Below, one piece after another: positions 7,365-17,112 of a stretch of DNA of 64,000 nucleotides (its first letter is position 1; each line of letters starts with the position of its first letter). The notes beneath the pieces were generated by a model. That model worked only from the letters and a program-made list of their open reading frames with translations, had not been told where the DNA came from and made no database searches. This DNA is from Thiomicrorhabdus lithotrophica (GTDB lineage: Bacteria; Pseudomonadota; Gammaproteobacteria; Thiomicrospirales; Thiomicrospiraceae). The stretch lies in NCBI RefSeq assembly GCF_029201445.1, contig NZ_CP102381.1:434001-498000 (forward strand). The letters run 5' to 3'. The position numbers and the translations under genes were made by a program.

Positions 7365-10172
7365 CTAAAGCAGGTTTTTTAAATAGAAACCAGTGTGTGA
7401 TTCTTTACAGGCCGCAACCGTTTCTGGTGTGCCGGTAGCAACAATCTGTCCACCGCCTGAACCGCCTTCAGGCCCTAGATCAACAATCCAGTCTGCCGTT
7501 TTAATTACATCTAAGTTGTGTTCAATAATCACAATGGTATTGCCTTGGTCACGGAGGTGGCGAATAACCGTCAGTAACAGTTCAATATCGTGAAAATGTA
7601 GTCCTGTAGTCGGTTCATCTAGAATATATAAGGTATTGCCTGTATCACGCTTAGACAATTCTTTAGCTAACTTGACGCGTTGTGCTTCACCACCAGAAAG
7701 GGTTGTGGCACTTTGACCTAGTTTTATATAGCCTAAACCTACTTCCATTAACATCTGCAATTTACGAGCGATAACAGGAATGACATCAAAGAACGCACGA
7801 GCATCCTCAACGGTCATCTCAAGAATCTCGTGGATATTTTTGCCCTTGTACTGCACTTGTAATGTTTCACGATTATAACGAGCGCCTTTACACACATCAC
7901 AAGGCACGTAAACATCAGGTAAGAAGTGCATTTCTACTTTTAAAACCCCATCACCTTGGCAGGCTTCACAGCGTCCACCTTTCACGTTGAAGCTGAATCG
8001 GCCAGGCGTATAACCACGTGCACGTGATTCAGGTGTGGCTGAAAGCAGCTCACGAATGGGTGTGAATAACCCGGTATAAGTGGCAGGGTTTGAGCGAGGT
8101 GTGCGACCGATTGCAGATTGGTCAATGTTTACCGCTTTGTCAAAGTGTTCCATGCCAGCCATACTTTTATAAGGTGCAGGTGTGTGCTGCGCACCATTTA
8201 ATAAATTGGCAGATAGCTTGGATAAGGTGCCGTTGATTAAAGTAGATTTACCTGAACCGGAAACCCCCGTTACACAAGTTAGCAGGCCTGCTGGAATATT
8301 GAGAGTAACATCTTGTAGATTATTGCCACTCGCACCGGTGATGGTTAACCACTTGTCTTCATTAGGTTCTAAACGTTCACCAGGCACTTCTATTTTTCGA
8401 GTGCCTTTTAAGAACTGTCCGGTTAAAGAATCTGGATTATTGGTCACTTCTTCTGGCGTACCTTCCGCCATAATGCGGCCGCCATGAATACCTGCACCAG
8501 GGCCAATGTCTAATACATAGTCCGCAGCACGAATCGCATCCTCATCGTGCTCTACCACAATCACGGTATTACCTAAATCTCGCAAATGAGTAAGAGTACC
8601 TAATAAACGGTCATTATCTCGTTGATGAAGCCCGATTGAAGGCTCATCTAAAACGTACATCACACCTACCAGGCCTGCTCCAATTTGGCTAGCCAATCGA
8701 ATACGTTGTGCTTCACCACCGGATAATGTGTCGGCACTGCGATTAAGCGTTAAATAGTTTAAACCGACATTCACTAAGAAAGTCAGGCGGTCATGAACCT
8801 CTTTAACAATCTTGCTGGCAATTTCACCTTTAGCGCCTTCAAGTGTTAAGGTACTGAAAATTTCATGGAGCTCACCAACAGGCAAAGCCGTTAAAGAGGG
8901 CAAAGTTCTGTTATCAACAAAAACATTGCGTGCCGCTTCGTTTAAACGCGTTCCATGACAACTTTTACAAGGCGTGGTGACACGATACTTTTCTAATTCA
9001 TCACGGACAGCCTTGCTCTCAGTTTCAGCAAAGCGGCGCTCCATGTTAGGGATTACACCCTCAAAACGGCGAGTGTCGCTGTATTTTCCATGCGGTAAAG
9101 GAATTTTTTCTTTACCTGAGCCAAAAAGAATAATTTTACGGTGCTGTTCTTGCAAAGATTCCCAAGGTTCTTCGACATCAAAACCATAATAATCTGCTAA
9201 GGCTTTAAGTAAATCGTAATAGTATTTGTGGCGTCTATCCCAACCACGAATTGCACCTCCCGCTAAACTCAACTCAGGGTGAGTAATGACACGTGCAGCA
9301 TCAAAACTGTCTTTGATTCCTAAGCCATCACACGTTGGGCAAGCGCCATGAGGATTGTTGAACGAGAAAATGCGTGGTTCTAACTCTGGAACACTGTAGC
9401 CACAATGAGGACAAGCAAACTTTTCTGAGAAAAGTAGCGCGAAGTCATCATCTTCATCCATTGGTAATACTTGAGCCAAACCTTCGGCTAACCGTAACGC
9501 CGTTTCAAACGATTCTGCCAAGCGCTGTTTAATATCATCACGCACTTTAAAACGATCAACAATGACTTCAATGTCATGCTTTTTGTTTTTATCTAACTGA
9601 ATGGTGCCGTCTAAATCGCATACTTTGCCATCGATACGGGCACGAATAAAACCTTGAGCCTGTAGTTCATCTAAAAGATGGTGATGTTCACCTTTTTTGC
9701 CACGAACAATAGGCGCAATCAGTAAGCATTTACTGCCTTCAGGCAAGGTAAGGGTATGGTCAACCATTTGACTCACTGTTTGCGCTTCTAAATCACAACC
9801 ATGCGTTGGACAGCGTGGCGTACCGGCACGCGCATACAGTAAACGTAGGTAATCGTAAATTTCAGTGACCGTTCCTACGGTTGAACGTGGGTTGTGTGAA
9901 GTTGATTTTTGTTCAATAGAAATGGCTGGCGAGAGGCCTTCAATATGGTCAAGATCAGGCTTTTCCATTACCGATAAAAACTGGCGAGCATAAGCTGAAA
10001 GAGACTCAACATAACGGCGTTGGCCTTCGGCATAAATGGTATCAAAAGCAAGTGAAGATTTACCAGAACCTGACAGGCCTGTAATTACAATTAACTTGTC
10101 TCGAGGAAGGGTAACATCAATGTTTTTTAAGTTATGGGTACGAGCACCGCGGATAACAATTTCTTCGAGCAT
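7365..10172 (-). CDS. uvrA: UvrABC system protein A (excision repair ATPase)
   Basis: UvrA recognises helix-distorting DNA lesions and loads UvrB in nucleotide excision repair. The 935-residue protein has both ABC modules: Walker [15 protein letters not shown] near the N-terminus and [13 protein letters not shown] in the second half, each with a signature [12 protein letters not shown] or [12 protein letters not shown]. Zinc-binding CxxC pairs are visible ([35 protein letters not shown]). Length is normal. An extended -10 promoter lies just upstream. I saw no LexA-type operator, so SOS control is not shown. Three relaxed palindrome copies fall in its codons for AGL, AGLV and TGLS. Confidence 0.97.
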   Translation of the reverse strand: MLEEIVIRGARTHNLKNIDVTLPRDKLIVITGLSGSGKSSLAFDTIYAEGQRRYVESLSAYARQFLSVMEKPDLDHIEGLSPAISIEQKSTSHNPRSTVGTVTEIYDYLRLLYARAGTPRCPTHGCDLEAQTVSQMVDHTLTLPEGSKCLLIAPIVRGKKGEHHHLLDELQAQGFIRARIDGKVCDLDGTIQLDKNKKHDIEVIVDRFKVRDDIKQRLAESFETALRLAEGLAQVLPMDEDDDFALLFSEKFACPHCGYSVPELEPRIFSFNNPHGACPTCDGLGIKDSFDAARVITHPELSLAGGAIRGWDRRHKYYYDLLKALADYYGFDVEEPWESLQEQHRKIILFGSGKEKIPLPHGKYSDTRRFEGVIPNMERRFAETESKAVRDELEKYRVTTPCKSCHGTRLNEAARNVFVDNRTLPSLTALPVGELHEIFSTLTLEGAKGEIASKIVKEVHDRLTFLVNVGLNYLTLNRSADTLSGGEAQRIRLASQIGAGLVGVMYVLDEPSIGLHQRDNDRLLGTLTHLRDLGNTVIVVEHDEDAIRAADYVLDIGPGAGIHGGRIMAEGTPEEVTNNPDSLTGQFLKGTRKIEVPGERLEPNEDKWLTITGASGNNLQDVTLNIPAGLLTCVTGVSGSGKSTLINGTLSKLSANLLNGAQHTPAPYKSMAGMEHFDKAVNIDQSAIGRTPRSNPATYTGLFTPIRELLSATPESRARGYTPGRFSFNVKGGRCEACQGDGVLKVEMHFLPDVYVPCDVCKGARYNRETLQVQYKGKNIHEILEMTVEDARAFFDVIPVIARKLQMLMEVGLGYIKLGQSATTLSGGEAQRVKLAKELSKRDTGNTLYILDEPTTGLHFHDIELLLTVIRHLRDQGNTIVIIEHNLDVIKTADWIVDLGPEGGSGGGQIVATGTPETVAACKESHTGFYLKNLL
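8281..8292. repeat. Iterated palindrome copy 3, variant, in uvrA
   Basis: AGCAGGCCTGCT, a self-complementary 12-mer with C and G exchanged at the second and eleventh positions. Reads Ala-Gly-Leu-Leu. Confidence 0.75.
8668..8679. repeat. Iterated palindrome copy 4, variant, in uvrA
   Basis: ACCAGGCCTGCT, core perfect, one outer pair broken. Reads Ala-Gly-Leu-Val on the coding strand. Confidence 0.7.
10073..10082. repeat. Iterated palindrome copy 5, core only, in uvrA
   Basis: ACAGGCCTGT, a 10-base palindrome inside the first Walker A codons (Thr-Gly-Leu-Ser). Conservation of the Walker motif could explain this one without invoking the repeat. Confidence 0.5.
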
Positions 10173-10204
10173 GGGATACGACCGTTTTAAATTAACAAAC
10201 GGCC

Positions 10205-10213
10205 ATTATAACA
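10205..10213 (-). promoter_or_regulatory. Extended -10 promoter of uvrA
   Basis: On the minus strand this reads TGTTATAAT, a perfect extended -10 element, about 33 bases before the uvrA ATG. No convincing -35 box precedes it, as is common for this class. Confidence 0.55.
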
Positions 10214-10259
10214 AGAATACAAAAAGTAACACGCGCTTACTTAGTCGATTGCTTAGTAG

Positions 10260-10285
10260 ACAACTTACCAGGCCTGGTAAGTTGT
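10260..10285. repeat. Iterated palindrome copy 6, perfect, symmetry extended to 26 bases
   Basis: The 12-mer sits at 10267-10278, with unbroken dyad symmetry to 26 bases. It begins seven bases beyond the stop of the SIMPL-domain gene and upstream of the uvrA promoter. As RNA it could fold into an 11-pair stem with a GGCC loop, but no T run follows. Confidence 0.92.
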
Positions 10286-10292
10286 ATTGAAA

Positions 10293-11015
10293 TTAATTTG
10301 GCAACAGAACCGTGCCAGAAATGGTTACTTTCAATTTGCTTTGTCCTGCTTTAACCGATGGGGCGGCCATGTCTGAAGCCATCATAGCCATCTCTGAACG
10401 TGCATACATCGGGCGAGGAGAAACCGCATTTGGCATATTGATTCGAGTTTCTAAGATTTTATAGGAAGGTGCTTGAAAACCTTGTGCAATACGATTGGCT
10501 TGATTTCTGAATTTAAGAATAGCGCGATCGGTTAACTGTGCGAGGATTTTATCCTGCAAGTCATCAGAAACTCCAAACTGCATGGATTGATAAGCTAGGT
10601 AAGGTTGGATTTTGGTCAATACTTTTACCAGGCCTGGTTTATTTTCTAACGTTAAGACTAAACTCTGTTGTCCGCGCCAATGGCTCATTACCTGCTTTTT
10701 ATAAACAGGATGAATATTGTATTGTGCGGTCTGAGTAATAATTTCTGGGTAAGCTTTCAAAGCTCTAACAGCCGCTTGCATTTTTTGGTTGATTTCATTC
10801 GCCACCGCTTGTGGAGAGGCTCCCTCTGACACTCGGTTGAATGTCATAGAAATAGTATCATTAGGTACACTTTGAGATTCAGTAATAGAGAACTGAACCT
10901 CATTACCTTGGTTGAGTTCAACGGCAGTCTGAGCTTGTACGTTTGAACTCAAGAATAAAAAGCTAGATAGAAAAGCTAAAATAAATTTGTTTCTGTTTAA
11001 ACTAAAAAAATGCAT
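10293..11015 (-). CDS. Exported SIMPL-domain (DUF541) protein
   Basis: A 240-residue periplasmic protein with a clear signal peptide (hydrophobic residues about 12-27, cleavage likely after SNVQA). The body matches the SIMPL/DUF541 family: N-terminal strand VQFSITESQSVPNDTISMTF, the ANEINQKMQAAVRALKAYPEI helix split across two stretches, QTAQYNIHPVY, and a C-terminal strand KLKVTISGTVLLP. The family includes E. coli YggE, linked to oxidative stress, but its biochemical role is unknown. It stands alone on the minus strand, divergent from the YajR-like gene. A perfect palindrome copy is in frame at NKPGLVKV. Confidence 0.82.
   Translation of the reverse strand: MHFFSLNRNKFILAFLSSFLFLSSNVQAQTAVELNQGNEVQFSITESQSVPNDTISMTFNRVSEGASPQAVANEINQKMQAAVRALKAYPEIITQTAQYNIHPVYKKQVMSHWRGQQSLVLTLENKPGLVKVLTKIQPYLAYQSMQFGVSDDLQDKILAQLTDRAILKFRNQANRIAQGFQAPSYKILETRINMPNAVSPRPMYARSEMAMMASDMAAPSVKAGQSKLKVTISGTVLLPN
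10627..10638. repeat. Iterated palindrome copy 7, perfect, inside the SIMPL-domain gene
   Basis: ACCAGGCCTGGT reading Pro-Gly-Leu-Val in the host frame, 349 bases from copy 6. Confidence 0.9.
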
Positions 11016-11154
11016 TTTAAGCTCCTAAGAATGAGGTGGGGTGACTATTCTGTTTACCATTTCTGTCGAAGGTAACAACCATATCACTGCTAAGTAATAA
11101 CTCAAAAATTAAAGACTGGTTGAGTTCGATTATAGCTCTAGTTTTTATCAAGAG

Positions 11155-11163
11155 TGTTATAAT
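11155..11163 (+). promoter_or_regulatory. Extended -10 promoter of the YajR-like gene
   Basis: TGTTATAAT, identical to the element before uvrA, lies 68 bases ahead of the start codon. No good -35 box is visible. Confidence 0.5.
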
Positions 11164-11230
11164 TTGCCGCTATTAAAATTGAATATTATTGAATCTGCTA
11201 CAGTAGATTTTAAGAATTGAGACCTCCTAA

Positions 11231-12625
11231 ATGTTAGAACAACCAAATGCAATGAGCCCAGTTGAAAGACGTGCGGCGTTTTCCATTGCAGGAATCTTTT
11301 CAACCCGAATGTTAGGCCTTTTCATGATTTTCCCTGTTTTTGCATTGTTTGCAGAAGCAGAGTTCAAAGACATTACCGGCTTACAGATTGGTATTGCCAT
11401 CGGAATATATGGCTTAACTCAGGCATTTTTACAAATTCCTTACGGAATGCTGTCCGATAAGTACGGTCGTAAACCGCTTATTATTGCGGGTATGTTTATC
11501 TTTATGGTCGGGTCGATTATCTGCGCAATGGCTGACTCTATCGAAATGATGATCATTGGCCGAGCAATACAAGGTATGGGTGCAGTAGCTGCGGTATTAA
11601 TGGCCTCGGTTGCAGACTTAGTAACAGAACAATTTAGACTGCGGGCCATGTCTATTGTGGGCATCACTATTGGTTTGTCATTTACCTTGTCTCTAGTGGC
11701 AGGGCCGCTATTGGCTAGCTGGTTTGGCGTAAGAGGCATCTTTTGGGTCATTGCGTTACTGGCTGTTGTGGGAATGTTACTGGTTAAATTTGCCATGCCC
11801 GACATAAAACAACAGAGTTTTCAGCGTGAAGCCGAAGCCGACCCTAGCCAGTTTGGTGAAATTCTAAAGCACCCTCAGTTACTACGTTTAGATTTTGGTG
11901 TGTTTGTGCTTCACGCCATTTTAACAGCGATGTTTATCGTTGTGCCTTTAACACTTAGAGATTCAGCAGGTCTGGAAAGTGTAGAACACTGGATAATTTA
12001 TTTACCAGTGATGTTGCTTTCATTTGCCTTGATGGTGCCATTTATTATTCAAGCAGAAAGTAAAGGCCGTATGAAGCCTATTTTTGTAGGCGCAATAGCG
12101 ATAATTGCACTGATGCAATTAGGTTTTGCCTTTATTGAGCAAAGCTTTTGGACGCTATTCTTTTTACTGCTTATTTTCTTTACCGCATTCAATTTACTAG
12201 AAGCGTCTTTGCCTTCTTTAGTAGTGAAATTATCCCCAGCGGATAAGAAAGGAACCGCCAGTGGCGTTTACTCTACCAGTCAATTTTTAGGCGCTGCAAT
12301 TGGTGGTGCTATCGGTGGATATTTTTATCAATATTATGGGTATAATGGAGTCTTTCTATTTACCGCAGTAATTGGTAGTTTATGGTTTATTGTTGCCATG
12401 AGCATGGAAAAACCATTGCCGTTAAGTATCGCTTCTGTGCCTATCTATGACCTTAAACCAGAAGAAACAGAGAGCGTTCAAGCTCAACTGTTGGCTTATG
12501 ACGGTGTGTATGAAGTTGTCGTCTTACCAGAAGAACAACGAGTCTATTTCAAGATTGATAGAAAACTTGTAAATGAAGTCGCTTTGATTGATTATATTGA
12601 ACAAAGTCAAAAACAAGAAAGTTAA
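11231..12625 (+). CDS. YajR-like major facilitator superfamily transporter
   Basis: A 464-residue inner-membrane carrier with 12 predicted helices over residues 15-395. The loop 2-3 motif A is seen as GMLSDKYGRKPLI. After the last helix a soluble tail of about 65 residues (PIYDLKPEETESV to the end) alternates strands and helices in the ferredoxin-like order of the YAM domain of E. coli YajR, and total length also matches YajR (about 454). The substrate of YajR is not established, so none is assigned. It is divergent from the SIMPL-domain gene and 51 bases before ssb, with which it may share a transcript. Confidence 0.82.
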   Translation: MLEQPNAMSPVERRAAFSIAGIFSTRMLGLFMIFPVFALFAEAEFKDITGLQIGIAIGIYGLTQAFLQIPYGMLSDKYGRKPLIIAGMFIFMVGSIICAMADSIEMMIIGRAIQGMGAVAAVLMASVADLVTEQFRLRAMSIVGITIGLSFTLSLVAGPLLASWFGVRGIFWVIALLAVVGMLLVKFAMPDIKQQSFQREAEADPSQFGEILKHPQLLRLDFGVFVLHAILTAMFIVVPLTLRDSAGLESVEHWIIYLPVMLLSFALMVPFIIQAESKGRMKPIFVGAIAIIALMQLGFAFIEQSFWTLFFLLLIFFTAFNLLEASLPSLVVKLSPADKKGTASGVYSTSQFLGAAIGGAIGGYFYQYYGYNGVFLFTAVIGSLWFIVAMSMEKPLPLSIASVPIYDLKPEETESVQAQLLAYDGVYEVVVLPEEQRVYFKIDRKLVNEVALIDYIEQSQKQES

Positions 12626-12676
12626 ACCAAATTTAGTTAAGTATCTTAGTAAAGAATTTAAAGAGAGAACAATAGT

Positions 12677-13273
12677 ATGCGTGGTGTGAATAAAGTCATC
12701 TTAGTTGGAACACTAGGGCAAGATCCAGAAGTAAAATATGCAGCTAATGGTAATGCGATTGCTAACCTAAGTGTGGCAACCAGTGAAGAGTGGAATGACA
12801 AAAACACGGGGCAGAAACAGCAAAAAACTGAATGGCACCGCGTGTCAATGTTTGGAAAATTAGCTGAAATTGCTGGTCAGTACCTTAAGAAAGGTTCACA
12901 GGTTTATCTTGAAGGTAAATTGCAAACACGTAAGTGGCAAGATCAGAATGGACAAGACCGCTATACGACTGAAGTTGTTTTAAGTGGTTTTGACGGTACG
13001 ATGCAAATGCTTGGTGGTGGTAATCGTCAAGGTGGTGACGCTTCTTTTGATCAAGGTTTCAATCAGGCCCCTGGTGGTAACCAAGGTGGTCAAATGGGTG
13101 GTGCACCTCAGCAAGGTGGTTTTAACCAACAGCCTGCTCAGCAACCAAGACAGCAACCGAATCCAATGGGTCAGCAGAATGTACCGCCAATGGGCGGCCA
13201 ACAGCCAGCGCAACCACAACGCGCACCAGCTTATGCACCGAATGACTTTGATGATGACGATGTACCTTTTTGA
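12677..13273 (+). CDS. ssb: Single-stranded DNA-binding protein
   Basis: SSB coats single-stranded DNA during replication, recombination and repair. The 198-residue product has an N-terminal OB fold (about 1-110) starting [20 protein letters not shown], a long Gly/Gln/Pro-rich linker (about 115-185, repeats such as [10 protein letters not shown] and [13 protein letters not shown]) and the acidic tip DDDDVPF that binds partner proteins. It is longer than E. coli SSB (178) because of the linker. An intrinsic terminator follows. Overlapping frames on both strands within the linker reflect its low-complexity codons and are not genes. Confidence 0.97.
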   Translation: MRGVNKVILVGTLGQDPEVKYAANGNAIANLSVATSEEWNDKNTGQKQQKTEWHRVSMFGKLAEIAGQYLKKGSQVYLEGKLQTRKWQDQNGQDRYTTEVVLSGFDGTMQMLGGGNRQGGDASFDQGFNQAPGGNQGGQMGGAPQQGGFNQQPAQQPRQQPNPMGQQNVPPMGGQQPAQPQRAPAYAPNDFDDDDVPF

Positions 13274-13312
13274 CCATTACAATAATTAAATATGTTGATT
13301 AAAATTCTAAAG

Positions 13313-13338
13313 AGCCCGCTTAAGTTGCGGGTTTTTTG
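13313..13338 (+). terminator. Intrinsic terminator after ssb
   Basis: CCCGC at 13315-13319 pairs with GCGGG at 13327-13331, followed by a run of six T. Confidence 0.75.
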
Positions 13339-13381
13339 TTATTGAATGTCTTTGGATATTTCAGTCAAGGAATAGTGAGTT

Positions 13382-14131
13382 ATGAAGAAAAAGGTATGGC
13401 TTATACTGGTAGTGATGTTTGGTGCTGCTTGGTTATTACAAACACCATTACAAGCCGCTGAGACTGCTGTAGAAAATAAAAAAGAGATTGTCGTTTTATT
13501 GCACGGTCTTGGCAGAAGCAATGTAGCAATGTGGCGTTTAGCTAATCTGCTAGAAGATGCTGGCTATGACGTTAAACAGGTAGGTTACAGCTCATTTAAT
13601 ACAACAACCCCAGAAGTTGTTTCTGATATTACTAAGCAGATTGATGATTGTTGTGTCAATCAAAATCGTACGGTTCACTTTGTTGGTCACTCGTTAGGTG
13701 GTTTGTTGATTCGTGCCTATCTTCAAGATAACCGTTTACAACATTTGGGGCGTACAGTTCTTATAGGGACACCCAATAATGGAACGGATATCGCTGATCG
13801 TTTTAGAGGCAATTGTCTTGTTGAGTTTTTAATGCCAATGGCAACAGCATTAGGTACAGATGATAATAGCCTACCTAAAAAGCTTGATGCTCCATACTAT
13901 ACGATTGGTGTAATTGCTGGTGTTACTGAAAGTGACTCTAATGAAGACTATTTGCCGGGGCGAGATGATGGTCTGGTTCCAGTAGAGTCAACAAAACTTG
14001 AAGGAATGACTGACTTTATTGAGGTGAATAGTGGACATTCAATGATGCGATACAACAATGAAGTTGCAGAGCAAACAATCTATTTTCTTAAAAACGGACA
14101 GTTCAATAAAGTCAATAGCGACAAATTATGA
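13382..14131 (+). CDS. Exported alpha/beta hydrolase, lipase-like
   Basis: A 249-residue secreted or periplasmic esterase/lipase candidate. The signal peptide covers about residues 1-26 ([19 protein letters not shown] then PLQAAE). The oxyanion segment is [10 protein letters not shown], and the nucleophile elbow is [10 protein letters not shown] with Ser near residue 104. An Asp in [13 protein letters not shown] and a His in [10 protein letters not shown] complete a plausible triad. The fold and motif order resemble the triacylglycerol lipase EstA/LipA group. It follows the ssb terminator, so it should have its own promoter, but none is obvious. Its 3' end overlaps the convergent SDR gene by six bases. 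Confidence 0.85.
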   Translation: MKKKVWLILVVMFGAAWLLQTPLQAAETAVENKKEIVVLLHGLGRSNVAMWRLANLLEDAGYDVKQVGYSSFNTTTPEVVSDITKQIDDCCVNQNRTVHFVGHSLGGLLIRAYLQDNRLQHLGRTVLIGTPNNGTDIADRFRGNCLVEFLMPMATALGTDDNSLPKKLDAPYYTIGVIAGVTESDSNEDYLPGRDDGLVPVESTKLEGMTDFIEVNSGHSMMRYNNEVAEQTIYFLKNGQFNKVNSDKL

Positions 14132-14938
14132 TACTAAGAGTGCTATAAGAGAGTCTAGGCATTGAGTAAGTGTTTGGTTTTTTTTCTGATCAAGTGCATC
14201 CTTGTGAGGCTTAGCAAACTGTTCAATATCGTTATCAAAATATTGACCAGAAGCATTTTTAAACTCATCTGATAAGCTGGCACGAACTAAAATAGTTGAG
14301 CCAATGTTGATGTCTTTGCCTGGCATGCCAAAACCTTCTTTAACCATTTTTGTGGCAAGCAATGAGCCTGGATTGATGGCGACAATCATAGGGCCTTGAT
14401 TACCTAGTTTGTGTGCCATAAAAAACGACCACATAGTGAGAGCCAATTTACTTTGAGCATAGGCTTCAAACTCATCATTTAAATGCACTTTGCCAATGAG
14501 TGCATCCAGATTAACTGGAGCTTGTGCCGCAGATGATAAGTTGACCACGCGTGAAGTATTATTCAATAAAGGCAGTAGCTGTTGGGTGAGTAAATAGGGA
14601 GCGAGTGTATTTACCACAAAGCGAACATCCATTCCATCTGGGTTAATCGGGCTGTTGGTTTTAAAGATTCCTGCGTTATTAATGAGTACATCGAGTTTAC
14701 TATGTTTGTCTTTTATTGCGTTTGCCAAAGCCGCCACTTCTGAAAGTTTAGATAAATCGGCTAAATAACTTTCTACCTTTATGCCATTGGACAATGCATT
14801 AAGAATTTGCTCTACTTCTGCTAATTTATTTGGATTTCGGCCATGTATCAACACCGCATGACCTAAAGAAACTAGAGCTTTAGCGGTTGCTAAGCCGATG
14901 CCATCAGTAGCCCCCGTTATCAAAATAGTTTTTTGCAT
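14126..14938 (-). CDS. Short-chain dehydrogenase/reductase
   Basis: A 270-residue cytosolic NAD(P)-dependent oxidoreductase of the classical SDR group. The cofactor motif [12 protein letters not shown] is at the N-terminus, NNAG (INNAGIFK) near residue 88, the catalytic Ser in VNLSSAAQ and the Tyr-x-x-x-Lys as YAQSKLAL. The carbonyl substrate cannot be predicted. It is the last gene of a three-gene operon with the luciferase-like and quinone reductase-like genes (gaps of 15 and 3 bases), suggesting detoxification of reactive carbonyls or quinones under the divergent LysR regulator. Confidence 0.88.
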   Translation of the reverse strand: MQKTILITGATDGIGLATAKALVSLGHAVLIHGRNPNKLAEVEQILNALSNGIKVESYLADLSKLSEVAALANAIKDKHSKLDVLINNAGIFKTNSPINPDGMDVRFVVNTLAPYLLTQQLLPLLNNTSRVVNLSSAAQAPVNLDALIGKVHLNDEFEAYAQSKLALTMWSFFMAHKLGNQGPMIVAINPGSLLATKMVKEGFGMPGKDINIGSTILVRASLSDEFKNASGQYFDNDIEQFAKPHKDALDQKKNQTLTQCLDSLIALLVS

Positions 14939-14953
14939 GATCGTTATCCTGTA

Positions 14954-15931
14954 TTAAGCGAAGTCGGGCAAAAGTTCATCTGCAAGACGTTTTAAAGTAG
15001 TTTCAGTATCGGCTTGGTTAAATCTTAAGTTAATTGCTACATGGTTAATGCCAATACTTTGTAAGTCTTTTAGGTGTGATTTAAGCGGATTAATACCTAA
15101 GCGATAACCCAAATGAATCGGCTCAAGTGGCGCATTAGGATCATCCATAATATCAATATACAGTGATTGCACCGCAGGTTTATTAAAGCCGCCATAGGCT
15201 TTGATGCGTGATCGCCAGCTATCGATGATCGTGGCTTGTGTGATTATATTTCGTGGGTAGGTGATCCAGCCATGTCCATTTTGTGCAATCCAGTCAGGTG
15301 TTTGTTGACTGCCACCTGTAATCAGTAAAGGTAGTTGGTCAGCTGTAGGTTTGGGTAACATGTCTACCTGACCATCTAAGCTTCCATATCTATTTTTAAA
15401 TACTGGTCGGTTATGCCCCATTTGTTGAATGTATTCAAAGCTCTCTCGAAAACGTTCGCTTCGATTTTCAAACTGTAAGTTTAATGCTGGGTATTCGTCA
15501 GGTCTATCACCTGAAGCGACGCCTAAAATAAGCCGACCACCAGATAGTGCATCGATACTGGCAGCGGCTTTGGCGACGTGAGCCGGGTGACGTAATGGAA
15601 GTACTAGGCTGGCAACGCCTAATGAAATCGTTTCTGTTTGGCCTGATAGCAGGCCAAGATATACAAAAGGATCAAAAATTTGCCCTGCATCACCGAAAGA
15701 TGGCACATTAAAGGGCACGTCTCTTATCCAAAGGGTGCTAAAGCCAAGTTGCTCGACCAATTGAGCACGCTTTAGGTGCTCGTTCATGCAGGGCACCGCA
15801 TGGGTTGAATAGTTTTCAATAGGCACCGTAATACCAAGGCTTAGACGACCAGGTTTGAAGCTATTGTTGTATCCACGATTCAGTGTCGGGAATGCATTAT
15901 GTATTCCTTGGGGTGCCATGTGACTAGTCAT
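14954..15931 (-). CDS. LLM-class (luciferase-like) flavin-dependent oxidoreductase
   Basis: A 325-residue TIM-barrel enzyme of the bacterial luciferase-like superfamily, using reduced FMN or F420-type flavin. Visible family features are LVEQLGFSTLWIRDVPF, the segment LGVASLVLPLRHPAHVAKA, and SGGRLILGVASGDRPDEYP. Substrates vary widely in this family and none is assigned. It is the middle gene of the redox operon, three bases after the dehydrogenase stop and 15 bases before the SDR gene. The long N-terminus (about 30 residues before the first barrel strand) looks genuine because no later ATG fits better. Confidence 0.85.
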   Translation of the reverse strand: MTSHMAPQGIHNAFPTLNRGYNNSFKPGRLSLGITVPIENYSTHAVPCMNEHLKRAQLVEQLGFSTLWIRDVPFNVPSFGDAGQIFDPFVYLGLLSGQTETISLGVASLVLPLRHPAHVAKAAASIDALSGGRLILGVASGDRPDEYPALNLQFENRSERFRESFEYIQQMGHNRPVFKNRYGSLDGQVDMLPKPTADQLPLLITGGSQQTPDWIAQNGHGWITYPRNIITQATIIDSWRSRIKAYGGFNKPAVQSLYIDIMDDPNAPLEPIHLGYRLGINPLKSHLKDLQSIGINHVAINLRFNQADTETTLKRLADELLPDFA

Positions 15932-15934
15932 GGT

Positions 15935-16975
15935 TTAAAAGCCTTCTAAAACCAGTTTGCCGATAGAGCTTCCTGACTCTAATTCAGCATGTGCAGTTTT
16001 TAAATTGTCTGCATTGATTTTACCAAGGTGTTTGCCGAGCGTGGTCTGAATATGACCCTGATCGACCAGCTCTGCGATACGATTGAGTAGTTGACCTTGC
16101 TCATCCATGTCGGGGGCATTAAACATAGAGCGAGCAAACATAAACTCTATATGCAGTGATTGACTTTTAAGTTTGAGTTTCATCACATCCAGCGGTATGC
16201 TTGGGTCATCTATCATGGCAATTTTGCCAAAGGTAGATAATATGTCTGGATAGTTTTCAAAGTAGCTTTCAGTGCTGTTTAAACTGGCGATGTGTGTTAC
16301 TTGCCCCATGCGATTGTTTTGCATGAGTGCCTCAATCTGCGGTTGTAGATCTTGAGTATGATCGACCACATAATCTGCACCTAGCTTTTTAACCCATTCT
16401 TGAGAGCTTGGGCGAGATGCAGTGGCGATAATGGTTGCCCTTGTAATAGCTTTGGCAATTTGGATTAAAATTGAACCAACACCACCTGCAGCGCCCACGA
16501 TCAAAAGAACTTCATTTGACTGTTGTATTGAATCAGGTGACTGCTGCTTAAGGTTAAGGTGTTCAAAAAGCATTTCCCAAGCAGTAATCGCTGTTAGAGG
16601 TAACGCAGCCGCTTCTGTATTACTTAAGTTTTTGGGTTTGTGGCCTACAATACGTTCATCTACCAGTTGATATTCAGCATTGCTGCCTTGGCGATTTAAG
16701 TCGCCCGCATAAAAGACTTTGTCTCCCGTTTTAAATTTTGTGACGCTTTCACCAATCGCAACCACTTCACCAACAGCATCCCAACCCAGTATTTTGTGTT
16801 GTCCAACTTCAGGCGCCATGTTTTGGCGAATTTTGTAATCGACCGGGTTCACAGAAATGGCATTAACTTTTACAAGTAAATCATGCCCGTTGGGCGTGAG
16901 GGTGGGTAGTTCTATATCGATTAAAGCATTTGTATCTGTAATGGGTAGTGATTGATTATAACCAATGGCTTTCAT
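15935..16975 (-). CDS. Zinc-independent medium-chain alcohol dehydrogenase / quinone oxidoreductase
   Basis: A 346-residue MDR-superfamily reductase. The N-terminal GroES-like domain has VNPVDYKIRQ and LGWDAVGEVVAIGE, and the Rossmann motif LIVGAAGGVGSILIQIAK begins near residue 160. The cysteine cluster of structural zinc and the catalytic zinc ligands of classical alcohol dehydrogenases are absent, as in the zinc-type family 1/quinone reductase group. The ATG is preceded by a GGAGAA binding site. It is the first gene of the three-gene minus-strand operon and shares its upstream region with the divergent LysR gene. Confidence 0.87.
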   Translation of the reverse strand: MKAIGYNQSLPITDTNALIDIELPTLTPNGHDLLVKVNAISVNPVDYKIRQNMAPEVGQHKILGWDAVGEVVAIGESVTKFKTGDKVFYAGDLNRQGSNAEYQLVDERIVGHKPKNLSNTEAAALPLTAITAWEMLFEHLNLKQQSPDSIQQSNEVLLIVGAAGGVGSILIQIAKAITRATIIATASRPSSQEWVKKLGADYVVDHTQDLQPQIEALMQNNRMGQVTHIASLNSTESYFENYPDILSTFGKIAMIDDPSIPLDVMKLKLKSQSLHIEFMFARSMFNAPDMDEQGQLLNRIAELVDQGHIQTTLGKHLGKINADNLKTAHAELESGSSIGKLVLEGF

Positions 16976-17019
16976 GCTTTTCTCCAGCTGAGTTTTTTAT
17001 TTGTTTTGCTTTGTCTTAT

Positions 17020-17038
17020 ATGACGTTGAGAGAATCAT
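17020..17038. promoter_or_regulatory. Candidate LysR-type operator
   Basis: ATGA-N11-TCAT, an interrupted dyad that fits the T-N11-A LysR box, lies in the 137-base gap between the dehydrogenase and the LysR gene. It would allow joint control of the regulator and the redox operon. Confidence 0.5.
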
Positions 17039-17112
17039 AACGCTTGATTAGGTTGTAATAAACAGGGTAATATTTGAATTACTATCAAAAAATATTTGAA
17101 AATAGGTTGGGT

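Noticed and set aside
12984-13289. Open frames overlapping the second half of ssb on both strands
   Set aside because: They follow from the Gly/Gln/Pro-rich codon bias of the SSB linker; ssb itself is certain.
17074-17112. Upstream TTG start of the LysR gene
   Set aside because: The ATG at 17113 gives the canonical LysR N-terminus, and the extra 13 residues have no counterpart.
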